A DNA stretch of 64,000 nucleotides from Orrella marina. GTDB lineage: Bacteria; Pseudomonadota; Gammaproteobacteria; Burkholderiales; Burkholderiaceae_B. Where the stretch lies: NCBI RefSeq assembly GCF_003058465.1, contig NZ_CP028901.1, positions 1,426,001 through 1,490,000 on the forward strand. Direction: 5' to 3'. Both the position numbers and the translations under genes were made by a program. Under the pieces are notes generated by a model. That model had not been told where the DNA came from. It saw only the letters and a list, made by a program, of their open reading frames with translations, and did no database searches. Within the stretch, counting starts at the first letter, position 1, and the number at the start of each line of letters is the position of its first letter. Positions 1-7,963 of the stretch are shown here, one piece after another.

Positions 1-1
1 G

Positions 2-559
2 CGAGTCTTGTGCGAAGAGCTGAACGTCTCGCGCACCCCGTTGCGAGAAGCGATTCGCAAACTCGCTGCACAGGGACTGCTGGTCATCGAGCCTCGCCGC
101 GGTACGTTTGTGCCCACGCCTGAGCCGGAGGTCGTGAGTCAGACATTCGACGTGATTGCCACGCTCGAAGGGTTGTCGGCACAGCTGGCAGCCCAGCATA
201 TCGATGCCAGTGGCCTGCAGACGCTCCACAATCTGCAAGCCCGGATGGAGTCAGCGTTTGAGAAACGCGATCTCCAGGTATATTCCGAAGCCAACTCCGA
301 GGTACATGACCTGGTCAGCCGATATGCCAGCAACGCAGTCTTGCGACAAACGTGGTGCGAACTCAATGACCGAATCCACGTCCTGCGCTACCGGACCAAT
401 CAGAACCCGTCCAGGTGGGCTCAGGCACTCGATGAACATCGCAAGATGATCGCTCTGTTTGAACAAGGCGATGCGAACGAGCTGCGCCGCCTGTTCGAGG
501 CGCACATTCGAGAAAAACGTGACGCGCTGCTCGAACAACTCAAACAACCAGCAGTTTGA
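2..559 (+). CDS. GntR-family transcriptional regulator, 5' truncated
   Basis: The reading frame is open from the left edge, so the true start lies outside the window. What remains is most of the winged helix (the recognition segment reads VSRTPLREAIRKL, followed by the wing with PRRGTFV) and a complete all-helical C-terminal FCD-type domain of about 130 residues. FCD domains of this family usually bind a carboxylate ligand and often a metal. The stop overlaps the end of the convergent racemase-like gene by 20 bp. Together with the catabolic genes next door it probably controls organic-acid or amide catabolism, but the effector cannot be read from sequence. Family call is firm, role is inferred. 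Confidence 0.9.
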   Translation, partial: RVLCEELNVSRTPLREAIRKLAAQGLLVIEPRRGTFVPTPEPEVVSQTFDVIATLEGLSAQLAAQHIDASGLQTLHNLQARMESAFEKRDLQVYSEANSEVHDLVSRYASNAVLRQTWCELNDRIHVLRYRTNQNPSRWAQALDEHRKMIALFEQGDANELRRLFEAHIREKRDALLEQLKQPAV

Positions 560-1199
560 GAGAACGCATCAACAAGGCCGCGCTGCTTGCCCCATCAAAC
601 ACAGGAACGTTGAGACGCCTGGAAAGCACCGGCGCATACCCGCACAGGACGGCGCCAGCCAACACAACAGACTGCGCGCCCCGCGAGACCAGTTGTCGGG
701 CGCTGTGCGTCAGCACCTCTGCAATCGACTCATCTACAAGCGCGCCTGAGGGTTCGAACGCCTTTCCAAGATCAGGCGCCTCAACCCCGATCGAACGGGA
801 CGCAAGGCCTCGATCATCAACAAGCTTTTCATAGGATGTTGCCATTGCGGCACCAAGCGTCAACACACCAAATCGCCGTGTCTGCGCACAAGCCATCAGG
901 CAGGCCGCTTCAGTCATACCAACCACAGGAACAGACGAAACGGCTCTGATCTCTTCCAGCGCACAATCCAGGGAAATTCCGATGATGATGCCGTCACACT
1001 CATTCATGCCGGCACGCGCCATCTCCTGGATGGTCTGAGTGGCCTGCTCAACCTTGGAGGGATCGTTGACGACTTTGGGACCATTCCCGGCGGTCAATCC
1101 TGTGACAGACCAGCTCGCAGGCAACAAGGGCTTTGCAACCGAAACCATTCGTTCCGTGATGTGTTTCGAGGTGTTAGGGTTCAGAATCAGAATATTCAA
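540..1199 (-). CDS. Aspartate/glutamate/hydantoin racemase-family protein
   Basis: This 219-residue protein has the family N-terminus (ILILNPNTS) and the two conserved cysteine positions: one in the segment IGISLDCALEE near residue 79, one in AGAVLCGYAP near residue 190. In hydantoin and Asp/Glu racemases these two cysteines act as the acid/base pair. The start is TTG, supported by GGAG about 8 nt upstream and by a 4-bp TTGA overlap with the stop of the upstream GntR gene, implying translational coupling. It is the last gene of a three-gene minus-strand operon. Racemisation of a hydantoin or amino-acid-like intermediate is likely; the substrate is unknown. Confidence 0.85.
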   Translation of the reverse strand: MNILILNPNTSKHITERMVSVAKPLLPASWSVTGLTAGNGPKVVNDPSKVEQATQTIQEMARAGMNECDGIIIGISLDCALEEIRAVSSVPVVGMTEAACLMACAQTRRFGVLTLGAAMATSYEKLVDDRGLASRSIGVEAPDLGKAFEPSGALVDESIAEVLTHSARQLVSRGAQSVVLAGAVLCGYAPVLSRRLNVPVFDGASSAALLMRSLKLLVV

Positions 1200-1978
1200 C
1201 GTGAATCTCCAAGAACGGCGGCGAGATCAATCTCCTGATCCAGGCTATCCAGAATCAGACTGCTCTCGATGTGGTTCAAATGCTCGGTCATAAGTTGGCA
1301 CGCCATGCCAAGGTCCCGACGTGCAATCGCGTCCACGATCTCGGCATGTTCGTCAGCCCTGCAACTCATGGCAGTCGGTGCGTCGTACAGAAAAATGATC
1401 AGACACGTCAGAGTCGTGAGCTCGCGCATCATGCGGTGGTAGGCGGAATTACCACAGAGAGTTGCAAGCAGGACATGGAACTCTCCCGACAGGCGCACAA
1501 CCGCGCGACGGTCTTCGCGTCTACGCGCGTCGAGCTCAAGCTCAAGGTGCTGTCGCAGCCGGGCGACCTTATCCTTGGTGAGATGGTCAATGAGCCGCCC
1601 AACCACGGCTGGCTCGAGCAGACGCCTGGTCTCGAACACGTCCATGGCTTCTTCTGGCGAAGGTTTGGCAACAAAAGCGCCACGCTGCGGGAAAAGCTGA
1701 ACGACCTGCTCGTGTGACAGACGACTCAGCACCTCACGCACTCGCGCGCGGCTGACCTCGAATATCCGGGCCAGTTGCTCCTCCCCCAGTTTGGTGCCTG
1801 GCGCAAGCCGGTGCTCAAGAATCGCTATATAGATACGCTCGTAGATCTCGTCGTGAAATCGTTCACGCGACACCTTGTCCTGAGACACGAGGCGTCTGGA
1901 TGCCTGGGTCAGACCGGCTCGCCCCCCCTTGACAACGTCAGCTTGGGATGACGCTACCACGTGAACATCTCCCCCCAT
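1196..1978 (-). CDS. GntR-family regulator with FCD domain
   Basis: The 260-residue protein carries a winged helix at about residues 40-105 (GEEQLARIFEVSRARVREVLSRL, shown in part, then a wing containing PQRGAFV) and a C-terminal FCD ligand-binding domain with the helical pattern ETRRLLEP. A roughly 35-residue N-terminal extension precedes the HTH. It sits between two racemase-superfamily genes, overlapping the upstream one by 25 bp and the downstream one by 4 bp, so the three are one operon. It is the best candidate to bind the inverted repeat at 3273-3298 in front of the facing hydantoinase operon. That link is inference. Confidence 0.9.
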   Translation of the reverse strand: MGGDVHVVASSQADVVKGGRAGLTQASRRLVSQDKVSRERFHDEIYERIYIAILEHRLAPGTKLGEEQLARIFEVSRARVREVLSRLSHEQVVQLFPQRGAFVAKPSPEEAMDVFETRRLLEPAVVGRLIDHLTKDKVARLRQHLELELDARRREDRRAVVRLSGEFHVLLATLCGNSAYHRMMRELTTLTCLIIFLYDAPTAMSCRADEHAEIVDAIARRDLGMACQLMTEHLNHIESSLILDSLDQEIDLAAVLGDSR

Positions 1979-2676
1979 CCGTGGATCTGTGCGGGTGACA
2001 CACCCACGCGCCTGAGCATTCCCCAGACTGTTGTACTAACCGTATCGAGCAATGGCACACCCGTACGTTGTTCAATCTGCCCGGCAAGGTCAGCTGCCCG
2101 CAGATTGGTGCAATAAGTCACATTGGCTTGCGGGCGTTCTTGACTGACTTCCTCGAGCAACTGACACAGTGCAGGCTGACTGACCAATGCAAAATCATGA
2201 TTGACACAGATGTTCAGATGCCGCTCAGCAACCACTTGCACACCGATATCTGCGTAGTTGGCAATGATGCGCCGCTGAACGTCGTCTGTATAAGGCGACA
2301 CTAGCCCGAGACGCGTGACATCACGCAACCCGATCAGCTCATTGAGCGCCAGTACAGCCGTGGTCGCAGGAATCCCTGTACGGTCCTCAATTCGCTCAAC
2401 CAGTTGCCGGTCCGTGTCAAACCCCATCCAGCCAGCAGCCGTTCCACTCCAGCCAATGACATCCACCCTGGCATCAGCCAGCAGTTCTGCTGCTGCCAGT
2501 ATCTTGCTGTCATCGAACTGGCCGAGCGCCCGCTCAGATAGCGCGATTTCGGTCACTTTGAAACGCGAGAAATGAGCACTCGCACCGTGGATCGTTGCAA
2601 CCAACGCACTGGTGAGCGGCTCAAGCGCCGTATTCGATGAAGGCGTCAGAACGCCAAGACGCAGGGTGTTCGCCAC
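1954..2676 (-). CDS. Maleate isomerase / arylmalonate decarboxylase-like protein (Asp/Glu racemase superfamily)
   Basis: The N-terminus reads LRLGVLTPSSNTALEP, the hallmark of the maleate cis-trans isomerase group, where an early Ser/Thr-Asn segment binds carboxylate. Two further family segments are visible: a glycine-rich stretch with WSGTAAGW where some members carry the first catalytic cysteine, and NVTYCTNLRAADL containing the second cysteine. In the first segment the cysteine position appears to be Gly/Ser/Thr, so one catalytic cysteine may be missing, as in AMDase-like enzymes. I chose the GTG start because AAAGGAC lies about 7 nt upstream; an ATG ten codons earlier has no ribosome binding site. 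Activity on maleate is inferred from context. Confidence 0.75.
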   Translation of the reverse strand: MANTLRLGVLTPSSNTALEPLTSALVATIHGASAHFSRFKVTEIALSERALGQFDDSKILAAAELLADARVDVIGWSGTAAGWMGFDTDRQLVERIEDRTGIPATTAVLALNELIGLRDVTRLGLVSPYTDDVQRRIIANYADIGVQVVAERHLNICVNHDFALVSQPALCQLLEEVSQERPQANVTYCTNLRAADLAGQIEQRTGVPLLDTVSTTVWGMLRRVGVSPAQIHGWGEMFTW

Positions 2677-3236
2677 GAAAAGTCCTTTAATTAGAAAGTT
2701 AGCCATTTGCACAGACAGACCGGCGTGCCTGATCAAAGTCGCCAGGTGAACACGCATGGCACAGCCACTTTTGAGATACCCCCATCCGACCCTTCTGGCC
2801 GCGTGACCATCTTCGCCAGAGCGCAGTCATCAGGACTGATGAATAACCGATTGCTTCATCACCAATCGTTCACAAAATCTGGCATGTTCTGTCTGCAACT
2901 GATTTGGACAAAGCACATTTCGTGCCAGCCAGATACGTTGTTCCAGAACTGGGTCATTCTGCCCACGTTGCATCTATCAAAGTCGTGCGTCGACCACTTC
3001 ACAAGCATACGGACAGCATCCGGATTATTGGACCATCGACTCTCGCAAATCCCCACGGAGCCGTCCAGCAACCTGGATCGCTGACAAATGAGTCCACCTT
3101 GATTCAATCCTCACCCGGCGACTGTCTTGCGTAGAGCACCAGATGAACATTGCAACCGCGACGATAGCCAAGTGCCTGATGGCTGTGATCCTGCAAGCAA
3201 TCACTAACTTTCCCGGAAGGCTGGCACGGCTTTTGC
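2677..3236. other. Divergent intergenic region, no gene seen
   Basis: About 560 bp separate the minus-strand isomerase operon from the plus-strand hydantoinase operon. Only short overlapping frames without ribosome binding sites occur here. The segment close to 3237-3298 carries the promoter and operator candidates listed separately. The rest shows no recognisable gene or repeat. Confidence 0.6.
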
Positions 3237-3265
3237 TTGACACGGCTGAACTGATTACAAATTTT
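3237..3265 (+). promoter_or_regulatory. Candidate promoter of the hydantoinase-TRAP operon
   Basis: A perfect TTGACA at 3237-3242 is followed 17 nt later by AATTTT; a nearby TACAAAT at 3256-3262 is an alternative, poorly spaced -10. The inverted repeat at 3273-3298 lies just downstream, a position suited to repression. The -10 is weak, so confidence is moderate. Confidence 0.4.
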
Positions 3266-3272
3266 CCCCAAT

Positions 3273-3298
3273 GATTGTCGACAACCTTATCGACAATC
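3273..3298. promoter_or_regulatory. Inverted-repeat operator, probably for a GntR/FCD regulator
   Basis: The sequence GATTGTCGA, an 8-nt spacer, then TCGACAATC forms a perfect 9-bp inverted repeat. Inside the left half lies TTGTCGACAA, itself a perfect 10-bp palindrome of the shape bound by many FadR/FCD-type GntR proteins (TTGT..ACAA). It ends 19 nt before the hydantoinase start codon. Two GntR genes lie within 3 kb. Binding is inferred, the symmetry is directly visible. Confidence 0.65.
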
Positions 3299-3317
3299 TT
3301 CGCTACAGAGAACAGAC

Positions 3318-4736
3318 ATGCCCAAAGAATCTTTTGATCTCGTCGTACGCAACGCTCAGATTGCCACAGCCAGTGAGCAGTATCGTGCAGACATCGGCAT
3401 AGTCGGCGGAAAGATTACCCAGATCGGTGCACAGCTTGGTGCTGGTACGCACGAAATCGATGCCTCTGGCCGAGTCGTGACGCCGGGTGGCGTAGACGCG
3501 CACTGCCACCTCGACCAGCCGATGGAGCCACCGGCAAAGATGGCCGACAACTTCGATAGTGGGACGCGTTCGGCAGCGTGTGGTGGCACCACTACCGTGA
3601 TCCCGTTCGCAGCTCAGCAAAAAGGACAGTCTTTGCTTGCAGCGGTCGAGGACTATCACCAGCGCGCAGCAGGCATGGCCCATGTCGACTACGCATTTCA
3701 CCTGATTGTCAGTGACCCCACCCCCGAGGTCCTGAATAAAGAACTGCCGGCGTTAATCGCCCAGGGCTACACCTCGTTCAAGATCTACATGACCTACGAA
3801 GACATGAAGCTCGATGATATCGAGATCCTGAACGTACTGGCGGTTGCCCGGGCACACAAGGCGCTCACCATGATTCATGCAGAGAACGCCGACTGCATCG
3901 AGTGGTTGACGCGACGCCTTGAAGCGGCTGGCCATACTGCACCACGATTTCATGCCCATTCAAGGCCGATGCTCGTTGAGCGTGAGGCCACGCATCGCGC
4001 AATCTCGCTGGCCGAACTTGTCGACACACCCATCCTGATCGTTCACGTGTCGGGTCGCGAGGCAGTTGAGCAGATCCGCTGGGCACGTGCACACGGTCTG
4101 AACATTCTTGCAGAGACATGCCCGCAATACCTGTTTCTGACGGCTGATGATCTAGGTCTGGATGATCAATACGAGGGTGCGCGCTGCATCTGCAGTCCAC
4201 CACCACGGGATCGCGCCAACCAGGAGGTCATCTGGCATGCATTGTCAGACGGACTGTTTGCCGTGTTTTCCTCCGATCACGCCCCCTTCACCTATGAAGG
4301 CTCCGATGGCAAGCACCCGGACGGTTCGCAGGCATCGTTTAGGTACATACCGAACGGCATCCCGGGCATTGAAACTCGCATGGCACTGTTGTTTTCGGAA
4401 GGAGTTTTAGGCGGACGGATCACGCTGGAGAAATTCGTCGAACTGATCGCGACCAATCCGGCCAAGGCATACGGACTGCACCCTCGCAAAGGCTCAATCT
4501 CGATTGGCGCGGACGCCGATCTCGTGATCTGGGAGGAAGGCGAGTTCACCATCACCAATCAAAACCTGCACCACGCAGTCGACTACACCCCATACGAGGG
4601 TATGCACCTGCGTGCCTGGCCTGCGATCACATTATCGCGAGGGCGAGTCATCTGGGATGGGCAGTTTCATCCGGCCCGAGAGCATGGCCAGTTCCTGCCA
4701 TGTGACGCACCCAGCATCTTTGCACGCATAGGCTGA
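3318..4736 (+). CDS. Hydantoinase/dihydropyrimidinase-family cyclic amidohydrolase
   Basis: This 472-residue protein has every metal ligand of the binuclear cyclic amidohydrolases: H62 and H64 in DAHCHLDQP, the carboxylatable lysine K155 in SFKIYMTY, H187 in MIHAEN, H243 in IVHVSG and D320 in FSSDHAP. These enzymes hydrolyse the cyclic amide bond of hydantoins, dihydropyrimidines, allantoin or cyclic imides in the cytoplasm. Length is normal for the family. It is the first gene of an operon with a TRAP transporter and an amidase, so it probably opens the ring of the imported compound and the amidase finishes the job. The exact ring substrate is not decidable from sequence. Confidence 0.9.
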   Translation: MPKESFDLVVRNAQIATASEQYRADIGIVGGKITQIGAQLGAGTHEIDASGRVVTPGGVDAHCHLDQPMEPPAKMADNFDSGTRSAACGGTTTVIPFAAQQKGQSLLAAVEDYHQRAAGMAHVDYAFHLIVSDPTPEVLNKELPALIAQGYTSFKIYMTYEDMKLDDIEILNVLAVARAHKALTMIHAENADCIEWLTRRLEAAGHTAPRFHAHSRPMLVEREATHRAISLAELVDTPILIVHVSGREAVEQIRWARAHGLNILAETCPQYLFLTADDLGLDDQYEGARCICSPPPRDRANQEVIWHALSDGLFAVFSSDHAPFTYEGSDGKHPDGSQASFRYIPNGIPGIETRMALLFSEGVLGGRITLEKFVELIATNPAKAYGLHPRKGSISIGADADLVIWEEGEFTITNQNLHHAVDYTPYEGMHLRAWPAITLSRGRVIWDGQFHPAREHGQFLPCDAPSIFARIG

Positions 4737-4857
4737 CCATGCCTGTCAGTCACCTCAGCCCAGCAACAGCACTGTGCAACCAGCTATTTCACAGTTCCGC
4801 TGTTCAGACCTATTTGCACGACCTATCCTGTTTTTTTCTGACCCGGAGTAACGCATC

Positions 4858-5910
4858 ATGATCACAAAACACCTCAGACACTGTCTGCTGCCACTTGCCG
4901 CCGCACTGGCCATGACAACATCGGTCGCGACACAGGCTGACACCACTTATAAAGTCATCGGCCAGCCTGCTGCGACTGGACTGGTCCAGAAGAACAAAGA
5001 AAAGCCCTTCTTTGACAATTTTGCCGAAAGAACCGGATTACCCATCAACGCTGACTACAAACCCGTGGACCAACTGGGCATCAAGGACACCGAACAGCTG
5101 CGAATCATGAAAGCGGGGCTGTTTGACATCGTGTCCCTGCGCGTTTCACAGAATTCACGCGACGAGCCCACCCTACTCGGTCTCGACCTCGTTGGTGTAT
5201 CACCCGATTATGCAACCGCTCGCAAGGTCTATGAAGCATACTTTGACACGCTTGACGAACGCCTGCAGAAGCAATTCCAGATCAAGCTTCTCGGCGCATG
5301 GCCCTTTGGACCACAAATTCTTTTCTGCAAGAAGCCGATCAGTGAACTGGCAGACCTCAAAGGTATGAAAGTCCGCGTCTATGACCAGAATCTGGCGAAG
5401 TTCATCGAGTCGGTTGGTGGCGTTCCCGTGCCATTGGGCTTTACCGAGGTCCACCAGGCACTGTCTCTGGGTGTCGTGGACTGCGCCATCACCGGACCAA
5501 GTTCAGCCAACAGCTCCGGATGGCCTGAGGTGACAACGCACCAGTACCCCCTCGGTTTTCAGATGGCCGTCAACGGCTACGCCATTTCGATGAAAGCCTG
5601 GAACAAGCTCACCCCTGAGGAGCAAGGCAAGATGCTCGCAGCGTTCACGGAGCTGACCGATGACATCTGGACCTACTCCGAGGAACTGACACAGGACGCC
5701 ATGAACTGCAACGCGGGCCAGGAGCCCTGCGTCAATGGCAAGAAGTTCAACCTGGCGAACGTGCCTGTCAGCGACAAAGACCAGGAAACCCTGAGTACTG
5801 CCGTCCAGGCCATCTCGGTCCCGACCTGGGCAGAAATCTGCGACAAAGCCAACCCGCAATGTTCGACGAACTGGAAGAACACAGTCGGAAAAGTTGTCGG
5901 TATCCAGTAA
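4858..5910 (+). CDS. TRAP transporter substrate-binding protein (DctP type)
   Basis: The 350-residue precursor begins with a Sec signal peptide (residues 1-27, hydrophobic LLPLAAALAMTTSVA followed by cleavage near TQADT). The mature part has the DctP pattern, including the segment LKGMKVRVYDQNL that contains the arginine normally used to clamp the substrate carboxylate. Four cysteines occur near the C-terminus and may form disulfides in the periplasm. A GGAG ribosome site lies about 10 nt before the ATG. It is followed by its own DctQ and DctM genes. The ligand is probably the carboxylated or cyclic amide compound processed by the flanking hydantoinase and amidase. Confidence 0.9.
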   Translation: MITKHLRHCLLPLAAALAMTTSVATQADTTYKVIGQPAATGLVQKNKEKPFFDNFAERTGLPINADYKPVDQLGIKDTEQLRIMKAGLFDIVSLRVSQNSRDEPTLLGLDLVGVSPDYATARKVYEAYFDTLDERLQKQFQIKLLGAWPFGPQILFCKKPISELADLKGMKVRVYDQNLAKFIESVGGVPVPLGFTEVHQALSLGVVDCAITGPSSANSSGWPEVTTHQYPLGFQMAVNGYAISMKAWNKLTPEEQGKMLAAFTELTDDIWTYSEELTQDAMNCNAGQEPCVNGKKFNLANVPVSDKDQETLSTAVQAISVPTWAEICDKANPQCSTNWKNTVGKVVGIQ

Positions 5911-5963
5911 TCGCCAGCCCTTGCATCACCCGCAGTCGTACCTGGCAGTATCACAAAGCAATA

Positions 5964-6001
5964 GAGCCGTGTGCCGTCGATCGCTCGTGCGGCACCGGCT
6001 C
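5964..6001 (+). other. Intercistronic hairpin between dctP- and dctQ-like genes
   Basis: GAGCCG-T-GTGCCG pairs with CGGCAC-CGGCTC across a 13-nt loop, giving a 12-bp GC-rich stem with one bulged base. No T-run follows, so it is not a classical terminator. Hairpins after binding-protein genes often protect the upstream message and lower expression of the permease genes; that role is inferred. Confidence 0.6.
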
Positions 6002-6020
6002 CACCCGTTGGAGAAGCACC

Positions 6021-6659
6021 ATGAAACACGCGCTGGAGCGAGGACTAGGCATCCTGTTTGGACTCATCTTCCTGACCCTGTCACTCGTTGTCTCGGTCGA
6101 GACCGTGATCCGCAAACTGTTTAACGTATCCCTGCAAGGAGCCGACGAACTCGGTGGCTATGCTCTGGCATTTGGTGCCACCATCGCCTTCAGCATGGCG
6201 CTACTGGGTCGAAACCATATCCGGGTCGACGTCTTCTACCACCTGTTCCCCAAACCCCTGAAAACGTTTCTGAACTGGCTCTCAATCATCAGCCTCGCCG
6301 CATTTGCAACGTTGATGGCATGGCTTGCATGGTTCGTGATTCAGGACACTATCAGCTATCAGAGTGTGTCGCAGACACCCTGGGCGGTCCCGCTGGTCTA
6401 CCCACAGTCAGCCTGGCTGTTCGGATTGATCGTGTTTGCTTGCCTCACGTTTGCCACTGCCATGTACGCCACCTGGCTGCTTGTTCATGGCAAGACGCGC
6501 GAAATGGATCGCATGCTTGAACCCAGATCCGCCCGTGAGGAGCTTGAAGAGGAATTGCAGGATCTTCAGGGACGCGGCGCTGCCAAGGTCAAGCCAGGCG
6601 CCTCCACGACCCGGCATACATCCCTATCGCCTGCCAAGCCAGCCACGCCACTTTCCTGA
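6021..6659 (+). CDS. TRAP transporter small permease (DctQ type)
   Basis: The open frame begins earlier, inside the binding-protein gene, but the likely start is the ATG at 6021, which gives the normal small-permease N-terminus and length (212 residues). Four hydrophobic segments are visible: residues about 9-30, 45-65, 85-105 and 130-152. The C-terminus adds a hydrophilic tail of about 55 residues with an acidic coiled-coil-like stretch (EELEEELQDL), longer than usual. It works with the large DctM subunit encoded 11 bp downstream to import the ligand with sodium or protons. Confidence 0.9.
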   Translation: MKHALERGLGILFGLIFLTLSLVVSVETVIRKLFNVSLQGADELGGYALAFGATIAFSMALLGRNHIRVDVFYHLFPKPLKTFLNWLSIISLAAFATLMAWLAWFVIQDTISYQSVSQTPWAVPLVYPQSAWLFGLIVFACLTFATAMYATWLLVHGKTREMDRMLEPRSAREELEEELQDLQGRGAAKVKPGASTTRHTSLSPAKPATPLS

Positions 6660-6670
6660 AGGCATCGATC

Positions 6671-7963
6671 ATGACAGTGACCTATGTTTTTTTCGGCTTC
6701 TCACTGATGCTCGGACTCATGTTCCTCGGCATACCGATCGCCGCATCCATGGCTGCAGTCGGCATTCTGGGCGGCATGATGGCCTATGGGGCCCCGTTCA
6801 TCAACTCCATCGCACCAGTCATCTGGGGCGTACACAATGACAATCTGCTAACGTCAATTCCGCTGTTTATCCTGATGGGAGAGTTATTGCTGCGTTCGGG
6901 TATCGCTGATCGCATGTTTGGCGCACTCGCTGCCTGGCTCGGCAGACTGCCTGGTGGGCTACTGCACACGAACATCGGATGCAGTGCAGTTTTTGCCGCA
7001 ACATCCGGATCCTCAGTCGCCACCGCAGCAACAATTGGCACGGTTGCTTTGCCATCGCTAAAAAAACGCGGCTACTCCATGCCGATGTCGCTGGGCTCGA
7101 TCGCAGCAGGTGGCACCCTCGGGATTCTGATTCCTCCTTCGGTCAACATGATCGTCTATGGCTCTCTCACGGAAACCTCAATTGGCAAGCTGTTCATGGC
7201 GGGGATCATTCCAGGTCTTCTTCTGTCATCGCTCTTCATGGGTTACATCCTTGTCAAGAGCCTGTCGTCAGCCGACAGCATCCGCGAGGAAAAAGTCCCG
7301 CTCCAGATCCGACTGCGGTTGCTCAAAGATCTCGTACCTCCCGGTGTGGTGTTCTTTATCGTGATGGGCAGCCTGTACTCAGGCGTGGCAACCACGACAG
7401 AATCTGCTGCACTGGGTGTAGTTGCCTCCTTGTTCTTTGCATGGAGCAGCAAGAAGCTGACATGGCAGCTGCTTGAGCACTGTTTCATTCAGACTGCCAA
7501 GACAACCGGCATGATCCTTCTGATCATCACCGCTGCCTTCATCCTGAACCTCACCATCAGCCTGACTGGTATCGCAGACATCATGACCGAATGGATCACA
7601 TCCTTCGGGCTATCGCAGATGCAGATGCTTCTGATCCTGGTCCTTTTTTATCTGATGCTCGGCATGTTCATGGATGTACTCTCGATGATGGTTGCCACGA
7701 TCCCGATCACGTTCCCGATGGTGGTTGCCATGGGCGTGGACCCGATCTGGTTCGGCATTTTCATCGTGCTCATGTGCGAACTGGGACTAATCACCCCGCC
7801 CGTGGGCATGAATCTCTTTGTCGTGCAAGGTATCCGGACTGACAACGGCTCCATGCGCGACACCATCAACGGTTCACTTCCCTACGTATTTATCATGCTG
7901 GGCTTTGGTCTGCTGCTCATCATGCTTCCGGAGATTGCGACATGGCTACCGAACCTCATGTAA
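6671..7963 (+). CDS. TRAP transporter large permease (DctM type)
   Basis: A 430-residue membrane protein with about twelve hydrophobic segments. Family landmarks include the segment CSAVFAATSGSSVATAATIG, the LIPPSVNMIVYG motif and the C-terminal mirror LITPPVGMNLFV. An AAGG ribosome site lies upstream. Its last 22 bases overlap the amidase start, which points to translational coupling of uptake and catabolism. It forms the transport channel of the three-part TRAP system encoded from 4858. Confidence 0.93.
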   Translation: MTVTYVFFGFSLMLGLMFLGIPIAASMAAVGILGGMMAYGAPFINSIAPVIWGVHNDNLLTSIPLFILMGELLLRSGIADRMFGALAAWLGRLPGGLLHTNIGCSAVFAATSGSSVATAATIGTVALPSLKKRGYSMPMSLGSIAAGGTLGILIPPSVNMIVYGSLTETSIGKLFMAGIIPGLLLSSLFMGYILVKSLSSADSIREEKVPLQIRLRLLKDLVPPGVVFFIVMGSLYSGVATTTESAALGVVASLFFAWSSKKLTWQLLEHCFIQTAKTTGMILLIITAAFILNLTISLTGIADIMTEWITSFGLSQMQMLLILVLFYLMLGMFMDVLSMMVATIPITFPMVVAMGVDPIWFGIFIVLMCELGLITPPVGMNLFVVQGIRTDNGSMRDTINGSLPYVFIMLGFGLLLIMLPEIATWLPNLM

